From positions 1-64,000 of the forward strand of contig JAHEFF010000008.1 in NCBI GenBank assembly GCA_024640315.1: a stretch of 64,000 bases of DNA, in the 5' to 3' direction. Each line of letters starts with the position of its first letter. The first letter of the stretch is position 1. Made by a program: the position numbers and the translations under genes. The notes under the pieces are model-generated. The model was not told the DNA's origin. It ran no database searches and saw only the letters and a list, made by a program, of their open reading frames with translations. This document shows, one piece after another, positions 25,050 through 32,505 of this stretch. This DNA is from Woeseiaceae bacterium (lineage in GTDB: Bacteria > Pseudomonadota > Gammaproteobacteria > Steroidobacterales > Woeseiaceae).

Positions 25050-27446
25050 CTATTCAGCACCCGGGTTGTGGAATTTCGCAGTTTCGAACTCGGCGCCGGC
25101 GCGGTGACAAACAGCACAGGCCTCCTGACCGTTCGGTATCCCCGTGCCGCTCGATCCGTCGGGGGCGCCGCAGCCGGCGCCAACGATGTTGCACTTCAGT
25201 TCATCAACCTGTGCTGCCTGGGATTCGAAATGACCTTTGGCTGCTGTGCTCGTATGACAGACGCCGCAGGCGGCCGCAGTGGGCGTCGTCGCAACGTCGT
25301 CAGTCCAGACCCTGATGTCAGATCCCTGGTTGGTGCTAACTGCCCTGGCCGTTGCCCGCGCGACATCATATGCACCTGGTTTATGACAGGTTTCGCAGTT
25401 TGCAATGCTCTGTGGGAAGGTGACACCGGCGAAGGCGCCGCCTTCAAAGCTTGTGCTCGCCGAGTGAATCGAATGAATCATACGGCCGAAGTGGTAGCCT
25501 TCCTGAGTCTCGCCGACCGGGCAGGAGCCGTCGGCCTCCGGGTTGTCCGAACATACGGCGGCGTCGCCGTTATGGCATACAAGGCAGAACTCGTAATTTC
25601 CGTTGCGGTTGCCACCGTGAGACTGCAGGCGTTCATGACAGGCATTGCATTGCGCGCTGTCGAAGGCTGCGACACGCGGCTCGCCCGGATAGTACACGGC
25701 ACTTACCGTTGATGCCCTGTCGAAGGCCGTGACGCCGTCGGCATCCGTGTACTCCCATGCCGGATGTCCGCCGAGCGCAATCGCTACGTCGCCTGTGAAT
25801 GCGGTCGGCAGCGCCCTGTAAAACGGAACGGTATAGCTACCATCCGCATTCGCTGAACCGCCGCCATTCTGGATGGCATCCTTGATGGCACCAAAGCGCA
25901 TCCTGTACGGGTAAGCAGCGTCCCGGAAATTCAAGTCCTGAACGGCCTGAATCGTCAGGTCGTCGTTGATTCTGCCGCCAAGTACAAGCCCGTTCTCGTC
26001 GCCACCATAGTAGTCAGCGGTTGCCCACTGTACATACAGGTTCAATGCTGCATTGCTGTCGAGAAACTCGGGAGCGGTGAAGATGTCGTAGGGAGTACCG
26101 GCAGGATCTGTAATCCTGAAAGTAACCACCGGCGTCTCCCCCGGTGCCGTATTGGTCGCACCGAGGATTTCGAAAACAAAATTATCGCCGGATGCAGCTC
26201 GTACCCGATCGTCTCCACGGATAGTGCTGTGGATTGCGAGCGGTGGACCGGCGCTGCTAATCACACCCAGATGGCAGGCGGAACATGCGCCGTCCTCGAC
26301 AATCCCGACATCGACGTCGGCACCGGCAAGCGTGTGATCAAAAAAGTATTCTGCCTGACCGGTCACCGCATCATAATTTTGCGCGACCAGGCCGTCTGCG
26401 TGACAACCGCCACAGGATTTGGCCGTTGCGCCCTCATTCCAGTTATCGCCGTCAGGATGAGTGGCTGAGTCGGTGTGGCAAGTCTCACAATAGGTTTTGG
26501 ACTGCGGATAGGTCACCTCACCGTAATCGTGGACCGAACCCCCGAATCCGTAGATGATGTAGGGCACTGCCCGATCTTCACCCATGTGAATCGAGTGTGC
26601 GAGATGCGCCATGTCCACCGAGTTACCGGAGTCTGGATCGACTGAGCCCGGGTTGTGGCAGGTGACACAGTATTCGACAGACTTGCGCGGGCCGCCGTGC
26701 ATCGCGAACTCGAAGTGACAGCCGGCGCAATTATTGGTGTCTGCGATATCTTTGGTCAGCCCTGATCCGGCGCCGCCGTCAGGCACAAAGTCGTAGACCG
26801 GATTGAAAGGCGCCAGTGGAGTCTCGCCTGGACCATCGAGACGGATCTCCATGCCAACCCGGTGTGTCAGGTTCGGCTGCCAGGCAACTGCGATTGGCGT
26901 GGTGATGTCGGTGACGTCATTGGCGAACGTATACCGGTATTGGCCGCTTCCGAGTTCCTCCAGCGTACCGTTTCGGTCGTTAGTGGCCTGGATAGCGGTA
27001 GCGAGACCGCCGGCCTGGCTGGATGTGGCAGTCCGATTGATATAACTCTGCCAGTAGGGCAGACCACCATTTATGTCCGGATTGGCAGGCATCAACTTGG
27101 CAAAGGTAAACAGGATCGCCCCGGCATCAATGCCCACCGCTGCATCCCCGTTACCGTCCAGTACCGTGAAATCGACGACAGGCGGACTGCTCACGGTGAC
27201 GTTGGTAATCGTCGCCTGGAGCTTGCCGAGTGTCGCTATCTCTTCCGCCGTAAGCAGGCTGCCGTCACCAATCACGATGGATGTGCCGGGAGGGGGACCT
27301 TCAGGCCCTGGCGGCCCTTCCGGTCCGGGGGGGCCGGCCGGACCCGCAGCGCCGGCTGCGCCGTCGTCTCCGGAGCAAGCCCATAAAAAGGACATCGCAA
27401 GCATCAATGCAAGCGTTTGAATGCGTTTTCGGTTGGGCCCGGTCAT
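25050..27446 (-). CDS. mtrC: OmcA/MtrC-family surface decaheme lipoprotein
   Basis: 798 residues. Lipoprotein signal with lipobox LWAC (Cys 24), then a collagen-like Gly-X-Y linker (about 26-54), beta domains and ten CXXCH sites in two groups of five: CAGCH, CVTCH, CETCH, CGGCH, CSACH and CNACH, CLVCH, CETCH, CGVCH, CAVCH. This split-pentaheme organisation and the GPxGPxG tether are typical of OmcA/MtrC outer-surface decaheme cytochromes, which reduce metals or electrodes. ATG 27444-27446 is preceded by AGAGGGG and gives the correct lipobox; longer in-frame starts do not. With mtrA and mtrB it makes a full extracellular electron conduit. Confidence 0.93.
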   Translation of the reverse strand: MTGPNRKRIQTLALMLAMSFLWACSGDDGAAGAAGPAGPPGPEGPPGPEGPPPGTSIVIGDGSLLTAEEIATLGKLQATITNVTVSSPPVVDFTVLDGNGDAAVGIDAGAILFTFAKLMPANPDINGGLPYWQSYINRTATSSQAGGLATAIQATNDRNGTLEELGSGQYRYTFANDVTDITTPIAVAWQPNLTHRVGMEIRLDGPGETPLAPFNPVYDFVPDGGAGSGLTKDIADTNNCAGCHFEFAMHGGPRKSVEYCVTCHNPGSVDPDSGNSVDMAHLAHSIHMGEDRAVPYIIYGFGGSVHDYGEVTYPQSKTYCETCHTDSATHPDGDNWNEGATAKSCGGCHADGLVAQNYDAVTGQAEYFFDHTLAGADVDVGIVEDGACSACHLGVISSAGPPLAIHSTIRGDDRVRAASGDNFVFEILGATNTAPGETPVVTFRITDPAGTPYDIFTAPEFLDSNAALNLYVQWATADYYGGDENGLVLGGRINDDLTIQAVQDLNFRDAAYPYRMRFGAIKDAIQNGGGSANADGSYTVPFYRALPTAFTGDVAIALGGHPAWEYTDADGVTAFDRASTVSAVYYPGEPRVAAFDSAQCNACHERLQSHGGNRNGNYEFCLVCHNGDAAVCSDNPEADGSCPVGETQEGYHFGRMIHSIHSASTSFEGGAFAGVTFPQSIANCETCHKPGAYDVARATARAVSTNQGSDIRVWTDDVATTPTAAACGVCHTSTAAKGHFESQAAQVDELKCNIVGAGCGAPDGSSGTGIPNGQEACAVCHRAGAEFETAKFHNPGAE

Positions 27447-27709
27447 TTTTATTCCCCTCTTTCTTGATGGCCTGCTCAGATGTGGATTTACTCGATCGTC
27501 ACAAATGAACACGGTTGTACTCTATGTTGCTTTCTACCAAACGTTAACAGTTTTTCTCACCTCGGCAAATACTTATGCCATTGCGGCACAGTAGCTATTC
27601 GACGCTGGCCGTGGATAATTAAAGATATCGCCGCAGGCTATCGACCGGCAGACGCAGGCATTCAGGTGGGCAGAAATTGTGGTTTTCGCCCCAAAAAAAA
27701 GGAATCCGA
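27447..27709. promoter_or_regulatory. Divergent intergenic region, mtrC / plus-strand cluster
   Basis: The largest gap in the window, about 263 bp, between divergent transcription units, so promoters for both are expected. On the minus strand TTAACG and TAGAGT, 17 bp apart around 27520-27550, could serve mtrC. AT-rich runs (GTTAACAGTTTTTCTC near 27543-27558, and eight A residues near 27693-27700) are present. No FNR- or CRP-type full palindrome was found. No gene larger than the small ORF at 27710 is supported here. Confidence 0.4.
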
Positions 27710-27844
27710 ATGAAGAAATCATATATTTTCGCCGGGTATCGATCCGGACTGCCTGACCGGAATGCAAGGATCAGGGAAACGAGTGTCGTATTCAGCGAAA
27801 CAGGCGCCATTGGGCTGTTAAATTGCTACGCAGGCCAGCAATGA
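27710..27844 (+). CDS. Small ORF, 44 residues, coupled to NTF2-like gene
   Basis: An ATG at 27710 preceded by AAGGAA at about 7 nt opens a 44-codon frame that ends in TGA at 27842-27844, overlapping the ATG (27841) of the next gene as ATGA. The product begins MKKSYIFAGYRSGLPDRN and is basic, without a clear signal peptide or known motif. A good ribosome site and stop/start overlap suggest it is translated, perhaps as a leader peptide that couples translation. It is short enough to be chance; conservation is untested. Confidence 0.4.
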   Translation: MKKSYIFAGYRSGLPDRNARIRETSVVFSETGAIGLLNCYAGQQ

Positions 27845-28221
27845 CAATCTCGGAGAGCACTGCCAAAGGCGAATGGCTGAAGGGGGTTTTGGAATCCGTC
27901 GATAACCAGGATACGGCCCGGTTTGTCACGTACCTGTGCCAGGATGCAGAATTCTGTTTTGGTTCCGCGCCCGCCGTCAAGGGACATGAGCAGATTTTTG
28001 CTGCCGTTGATGGTTTCTTTGCGTCTATCGCCGGCTGCAGCCACCAGCTGCACAATACCTGGTTCGGGGATGGCACGATTGCCTGCGAAGGCGCGGTGAC
28101 CTATCAACGCCATGACGGGTCCGAGATCACTCTGCCATTCGCCAATGTTTTTGACATGGCCGGCGACCTGGTGTCGCGCTACAAGATATATATCGATATC
28201 GGGCCACTGTATGCCGGTTAA
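27841..28221 (+). CDS. NTF2/SnoaL-like domain protein
   Basis: 126 residues with the alpha+beta cone pattern of NTF2-like proteins: helices in the first 30 residues (GEWLKGVLESVDNQDTARFV), then FCFGSAPAVKGHEQIFAAVDGFF, and beta strands with TWFGDGTIACEGAVTYQRHDG. No signal peptide, so cytoplasmic. The family includes ketosteroid isomerases, dehydratases and non-enzymatic ligand binders; the activity cannot be predicted. ATG 27841 was taken over an upstream TTG. It is followed by the radical SAM gene after 22 bp and may work with it. Confidence 0.7.
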   Translation: MTISESTAKGEWLKGVLESVDNQDTARFVTYLCQDAEFCFGSAPAVKGHEQIFAAVDGFFASIAGCSHQLHNTWFGDGTIACEGAVTYQRHDGSEITLPFANVFDMAGDLVSRYKIYIDIGPLYAG

Positions 28222-28243
28222 TTGACGCCGGCCGATTGATGGA

Positions 28244-29536
28244 ATGTTCGCTGTGAATTTCGATGCGCTGATTGGCAGCTTCGTTCGGCAGTACAACCGG
28301 CACAACATGAATTTTCCGGCCGCAACCAGCGGAACGCCGTTGCCGGCACCGGATCCCGGGCAACGATATCTGCTCTATTTGCATATTCCCTACTGTGCTG
28401 TCCTTTGCCCGTTCTGCTCGTTTCATCGGGTCAGGTATGAGCCGAGTGGTGCTCGGCAGTACTTCGATTGCCTGCGTCGGGAAATCGAACTGGCAACCAG
28501 TGCAGGATTCAAGTTCGACGAACTGTACGTTGGCGGCGGCACGCCGACCGTGTCTCCCGCCGAGCTAATCAAAACGATAGGGCGAGTGCGAGAGTTACAC
28601 TCGATAACCGGCATCTCCGTCGAGACCAATCCGGACGACCTCGGCAAGGACAGCCTGGCGACGCTGCGGGCTGCCGGTGTGAACCGACTGTCGGTTGGCG
28701 TACAGAGTTTTGACGACGACCTCCTGCGCGAAATGCAGCGTTTGGAGAGATATGGCAGCGGTGCAGAAATAATAGAACGCTTGCGGCGAATGGAGGGCAG
28801 CTTCGATACGCTGAACGTCGACATGATTTTCAATTTCCCTCACCAGACAGAGGCAACGCTTCGTCGTGACCTGCAGATCCTGACCGAGGAAATCGGCGTG
28901 GACCAGGTTTCCTTCTACCCATTGATGACCGTCAACAGCACGAAGAAGAAGATGTCTGAGACCATGGGTCGCGTTGACTACGCGCGCGAACGGGCGTTTT
29001 ACGAAATCCTGGCGGAACACATGCAGGCGAATGGTTATACGCGCTCTTCTGCATGGTGCTTTTCACAAAAACCGGGGATGTTCGATGAGTACATCGTGGA
29101 GCGTGACCAGTACCTCGGGCTCGGCAGCGGTTCGTTTAGCTACCTGGCCGGTAACCTCTATTCGAGCACGTTTTCGATCAACCACTATGTGCGCCTGCTC
29201 GAGGCGGACAAGACCGGTACGTTCGGCCGTCTCGACATGTCGGAACGGGATCAGATGCGTTACCACCTCCTGATGCAGCTATTCAGCGGCTCGCTGGACA
29301 AAACGGTTGCGGAGGAGCGTTTCGGCGGCCGGTTCCAGCGAACTCTCTGGCCGGAATTGACCATGTTACAGACGATCGGGGCAGTCAGGAATGCCGGTGT
29401 TCAGCTGACGTTAACCGAAAGTGGTTATTATCTGTGGGTCATGCTGATGCGTGAGTTTTTCACAGGAGTCAATAATTTGCGTGATCAGATGAGGCACAAC
29501 ATCCCACTTGAGACCGCTATACTGGGTTCGGGCTGA
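28244..29536 (+). CDS. HemN/HemW-like radical SAM protein
   Basis: 430 residues. The radical SAM cluster motif CAVLCPFC (CX3CX2C) follows LLYLHIPY at about residue 45-57. Further motifs are VGGGTPT, ETNPDD, SVGVQSFDDDLL and the C-terminal winged-helix-like part, all as in the coproporphyrinogen III dehydrogenase / HemW superfamily. True HemN has an additional cysteine next to the triad that I do not see, so it is more likely a HemW-type heme chaperone or an uncharacterised tetrapyrrole or heme-related enzyme (a HutW/ChuW-like role is also possible). Its position among dozens of heme-binding sites fits a heme-handling role. The start is uncertain: ATG 28244, or GTG 28253 with better spacing. 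Confidence 0.75.
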   Translation: MFAVNFDALIGSFVRQYNRHNMNFPAATSGTPLPAPDPGQRYLLYLHIPYCAVLCPFCSFHRVRYEPSGARQYFDCLRREIELATSAGFKFDELYVGGGTPTVSPAELIKTIGRVRELHSITGISVETNPDDLGKDSLATLRAAGVNRLSVGVQSFDDDLLREMQRLERYGSGAEIIERLRRMEGSFDTLNVDMIFNFPHQTEATLRRDLQILTEEIGVDQVSFYPLMTVNSTKKKMSETMGRVDYARERAFYEILAEHMQANGYTRSSAWCFSQKPGMFDEYIVERDQYLGLGSGSFSYLAGNLYSSTFSINHYVRLLEADKTGTFGRLDMSERDQMRYHLLMQLFSGSLDKTVAEERFGGRFQRTLWPELTMLQTIGAVRNAGVQLTLTESGYYLWVMLMREFFTGVNNLRDQMRHNIPLETAILGSG

Positions 29537-29541
29537 TTCTG

Positions 29542-29578
29542 GCAACTGCGCCTATTACGTATCGCCAGTTGCGATACG
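29542..29578 (+). terminator. Overlapping hairpins after the radical SAM gene
   Basis: CGTATCGC at 29558-29565 and GCGATACG at 29571-29578 form a perfect 8-bp stem with loop CAGTT. A second pairing, GCAACTG at 29542-29548 with CAGTTGC at 29566-29572, uses the loop and the edge of the first stem, so the two structures exclude each other. It begins 6 bp after the stop codon at 29536. The run TTTACATTTT follows at 29583-29592. Likely a terminator; attenuation is possible. Confidence 0.4.
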
Positions 29579-29647
29579 GAGACTTTACATTTTGATTTGT
29601 GACTTTGTACCGAGCATATTGAATGCTGTTGCAGAAGGAGTACGACG

Positions 29648-30253
29648 TTGGATAAGAGAAACGCTTTCATTACAGTTATAACGACCGCTGCGTGGCTTTG
29701 CCTTGCGGGCACCGCCCTGGCAGATACGGCAGAAATTGTGAAGACCTGCGACAGCTGTCATGGCGCGGACAATCTCGGAGCGGAAAGTAGCTTGCCGACG
29801 ATTTCCGGATTGTCGGAGTTCTATCATTCGGACCAGTTGTACTTTTATCGCGACGGGGATCGACCTTGCGCAGACGCCCCGGACGCCAGCGGCAATATGA
29901 CGAACATGTGCGCGCAGACCGCTGATCTCAGCGACGACGAGATAGATGCGGTAGCCGCGCATTACGCCGCGCTGCCCTTTGTTGCGGCGCAACAGGAATT
30001 CGATGCGACGCTGGCCGCGGCGGGGCAGCAAATTCATGAGCGGGACTGCGAGGTGTGCCACACTAACGGCGGCTCGAACGTCGAGGACGACGCCGGCATA
30101 CTGGCCGGTCAGTGGATGGGTTACCTGGAAGCCACCTTCGCTGAGTATGGTAGCGGCGAGCGTGAGCAGCCGGAACCGATGAAGAAGAAGCTGACCGCTT
30201 TGAGTGGCGACGACATCAAGGCGCTGCTGCACTATTACGCAAGCCAGCAATAG
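29648..30253 (+). CDS. Periplasmic diheme cytochrome c (c4/FccA-like)
   Basis: 201 residues. Signal peptide (about 1-25, ending ALA), then two cytochrome c domains with heme sites CDSCH (34-38) and CEVCH (134-138). A further Cys pair (about 74 and 88) between the domains is also present in the paralogue at 41866 and may form a disulfide. The start codon is TTG, fixed by a perfect AAGGAG 7 nt upstream at 29635-29640. The fold resembles cytochrome c4 or the cytochrome subunit of flavocytochrome c. As a soluble diheme protein it could shuttle electrons between the inner-membrane cytochromes and MtrA or CcoP. Confidence 0.85.
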   Translation: MDKRNAFITVITTAAWLCLAGTALADTAEIVKTCDSCHGADNLGAESSLPTISGLSEFYHSDQLYFYRDGDRPCADAPDASGNMTNMCAQTADLSDDEIDAVAAHYAALPFVAAQQEFDATLAAAGQQIHERDCEVCHTNGGSNVEDDAGILAGQWMGYLEATFAEYGSGEREQPEPMKKKLTALSGDDIKALLHYYASQQ

Positions 30254-30271
30254 TCAGCTGAAGTCGATGCA

Positions 30272-30303
30272 GCGGCGAGCAGGCAGGATTGCCTGCTCGC
30301 CGC
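30272..30303. terminator. Strong 14-bp inverted repeat
   Basis: GCGGCGAGCAGGCA at 30272-30285 pairs perfectly with TGCCTGCTCGCCGC at 30290-30303, loop GGAT. Located 19 bp after the diheme cytochrome gene. No T-run follows on either strand, so it resembles a Rho-assisted terminator or a transcript-stabilising hairpin. Confidence 0.55.
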
Positions 30304-30405
30304 AATCAATGTACACGACATTGCGACTTTTCCTGCTGCAGCTATTCTTCGTAACTCGGGCGCGCGACATCCTTTCGCGGCCTTAACACCGCTTTCTGAC
30401 TTCGG

Positions 30406-30424
30406 AAATCACCGATTGTGATTT
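30406..30424. promoter_or_regulatory. Dyad AAATCAC-N5-GTGATTT upstream of the undecaheme gene
   Basis: Perfect 7-bp inverted repeat AAATCAC CGATT GTGATTT about 53 bp upstream of the ATG at 30477. The symmetry and position are those of a dimeric regulator operator. It does not match FNR (TTGAT-N4-ATCAA). No regulator gene is in the window. Confidence 0.35.
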
Positions 30425-30476
30425 GCGCGTGCTCCGCTTACCTAGAGGTTATGGCGCAGTCTCAGAGTCTGCAAAG

Positions 30477-32414
30477 ATGTTCGTAATCACTCGATTCGCC
30501 CGTGGCGTGTTCACAGTTGGCCTGTTCTTGTTGTTAGTGGCCACGTTCGCCCCAGCTCAGGAAACCGACTGCGCCGGCTGTCACGATTCCGTCACCATCG
30601 CCTCGCCGGCGCACCCGGATCTCGCTTGCGCGGACTGCCATAGCAATGTCACGTCGGAGCACCCGAACCTGGTTACCGGGCCGACCGGCGAGCCGAGCTG
30701 CAACGATTGCCACCGACGCCCGAGTCGCGAAATCGATCGCAGCGTGCACAGCGGCACCGCGAGCTGCACTGACTGCCATGGTGCGGCGCATGAGATCGGC
30801 AAAGTGGCAGATATTGCCTCGGCTGTCTCGCCGGTCAATCAAATTAAATACTGCGGTGGCTGTCACGACGAGCCGGCGTCACTCGTGGACGGCTACCTGA
30901 CCAGCGTGCATGGCAAAGGATTACTCCTCTCGGGTTTGATCAACGCGCCTGGCTGCAGCGACTGTCATGGAGCTCACAATATCGTCGCCGTCAGTAACGA
31001 CAAGGCCTCGACATCACACTTTAATAGCCCGGAAATCTGCGGCTCGTGTCATGTGCTGCTGTTCGAGGGCTGGAAAACCGGCAGCGCGCACGGACTCGCC
31101 TGGGAGGCAGGCGAAGAAAGCCCGGTCTGCACAGACTGTCATTCTTCACATCAGATTGCAGATCCGACAATGCCGCCGGAGCGCCTGGCATCGGCGGAAA
31201 GTTGCGGCGCATGCCACTCGGAATACCTGACGACATTCCGGGATAGTTTCCACGGCAAGGCGAATGACCTGGGCTTCGTCAGTGGTGCGACATGTTCCGA
31301 TTGTCATACGCCGCATTCGAATCTGGCTGCCGATGATCCGCTGTCCAGTGTCCATCCGGATAATCTCAGTGAAACCTGCGGCGAGTGTCATGCAGGTATT
31401 GCTGCGTCAATGCTGAGCTTTGATCCGCACAACGACCCATCCAATCCAGACGATAACTTTTACGTCTATGTTATCTGGGTATTTATGACCGGACTGCTGA
31501 TTGCCGTATTCGGTTTCTTCGGATTGCACGATCTGCTCTGGCTGCAGCGGGCGCTGGTCGGTTCAATGCGCGGCGAATTCCGCGAAGAGGAGCAGAATCG
31601 CGATCAGTACGTGCAGCGTTTCTCGAAGATGAATATCCGCATGCATGTGACAATCATAGTGACATTCCTGTTACTTGCGTTGACCGGTTTGCCACTGAAA
31701 TTCCATGATGCCGGCTGGGCACAGCAGTTGATGAACATGCTGGGAGGGATCGATGCGTCGCGAGTCATTCACCGTGTAGCCGCTATCGGGACATTCGGAT
31801 ACATGGCCTTTCATCTCGGCAACCTGCTCTTCCGCTGGGTGGTTAGACGAGAAAAAGGTTTATTCTGGGGTCCAAATTCGATGGTGCCGCAGCCGAAGGA
31901 CGTCGCTGACATCTTTGCCAACTTCCGCTACTACCTGTACCTGGGCAAGCGTCCCGATAATGACCGCTGGAATTACATCGAAAAATTCGATTACCTGGCG
32001 GTGTTCTGGGGTGTAATGATTATTGGTTTGTCCGGGTTAATGCTATGGCTGCCGATGTTCTTCACGAGCTTCCTGCCTGGCTGGACGATCAATGCGGCTT
32101 ATGTCGTTCATAGCGACGAGGCGTTGTTGGCGACCGGCTTCATCTTTGTTTTCCACTTCTTCCACACACACCTGCGGCCAGGGAGTTTTCCGATGGATAC
32201 GGTAATATTCACGGGCAAGATGTCCCTGGTGCGGTTCCGGTCCGAGCGCCCTCTCGAGTATCAGCGCCTGGTCGATAACAATGAATTGCAGGCTTTTCTC
32301 GTTGAGCCGCCGACTCTCGAGGAGCGTCGCCGTGCGTATGCCTGGGGCACGGTATTTCTTATAGTTGGCGTCTTGCTGGCAGTCGGGATAATCTGGGCGC
32401 TTCTGGCCCACTGA
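30477..32414 (+). CDS. Undecaheme cytochrome c fused to di-heme b membrane domain (CbcL-like)
   Basis: 645 residues. Signal peptide (about 1-27) then eleven CXXCH motifs in the first about 310 residues: CAGCH, CADCH, CNDCH, CTDCH, CGGCH, CSDCH, CGSCH, CTDCH, CGACH, CSDCH, CGECH. The C-terminal about 300 residues hold about six transmembrane helices with membrane His residues near 390, 432, 446, 560, 563 and 565, the pattern of FdnI/HydC-like cytochrome b subunits. This order (multiheme c then b) is that of Geobacter CbcL, an inner-membrane quinol:cytochrome c reductase, which has nine c-hemes. The protein is inner-membrane with a periplasmic heme domain. The ATG at 30477 fits the signal peptide; an in-frame TTG lies upstream. 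It probably acts with the next gene in quinol oxidation. Confidence 0.85.
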   Translation: MFVITRFARGVFTVGLFLLLVATFAPAQETDCAGCHDSVTIASPAHPDLACADCHSNVTSEHPNLVTGPTGEPSCNDCHRRPSREIDRSVHSGTASCTDCHGAAHEIGKVADIASAVSPVNQIKYCGGCHDEPASLVDGYLTSVHGKGLLLSGLINAPGCSDCHGAHNIVAVSNDKASTSHFNSPEICGSCHVLLFEGWKTGSAHGLAWEAGEESPVCTDCHSSHQIADPTMPPERLASAESCGACHSEYLTTFRDSFHGKANDLGFVSGATCSDCHTPHSNLAADDPLSSVHPDNLSETCGECHAGIAASMLSFDPHNDPSNPDDNFYVYVIWVFMTGLLIAVFGFFGLHDLLWLQRALVGSMRGEFREEEQNRDQYVQRFSKMNIRMHVTIIVTFLLLALTGLPLKFHDAGWAQQLMNMLGGIDASRVIHRVAAIGTFGYMAFHLGNLLFRWVVRREKGLFWGPNSMVPQPKDVADIFANFRYYLYLGKRPDNDRWNYIEKFDYLAVFWGVMIIGLSGLMLWLPMFFTSFLPGWTINAAYVVHSDEALLATGFIFVFHFFHTHLRPGSFPMDTVIFTGKMSLVRFRSERPLEYQRLVDNNELQAFLVEPPTLEERRRAYAWGTVFLIVGVLLAVGIIWALLAH

Positions 32415-32505
32415 GTTGATTTGAGAACAGCGGCATTGTGCGGCCTGAACAGACAAACACATCACCAATAATCAAAAATAATCAAGCAGCCAACCGGGAT
32501 AAATC

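Noticed and set aside
27282-27372. Tandem DNA repeat or CRISPR-like array
   Set aside because: The GC-rich periodicity is the coding sequence for the collagen-like Gly-X-Y linker of MtrC; no spacers or palindromic repeats exist.
28244-29536. Oxygen-independent coproporphyrinogen dehydrogenase HemN
   Set aside because: The additional cysteine following the CX3CX2C triad in true HemN is replaced by Ser-Phe-His here, so hemN is not assigned.
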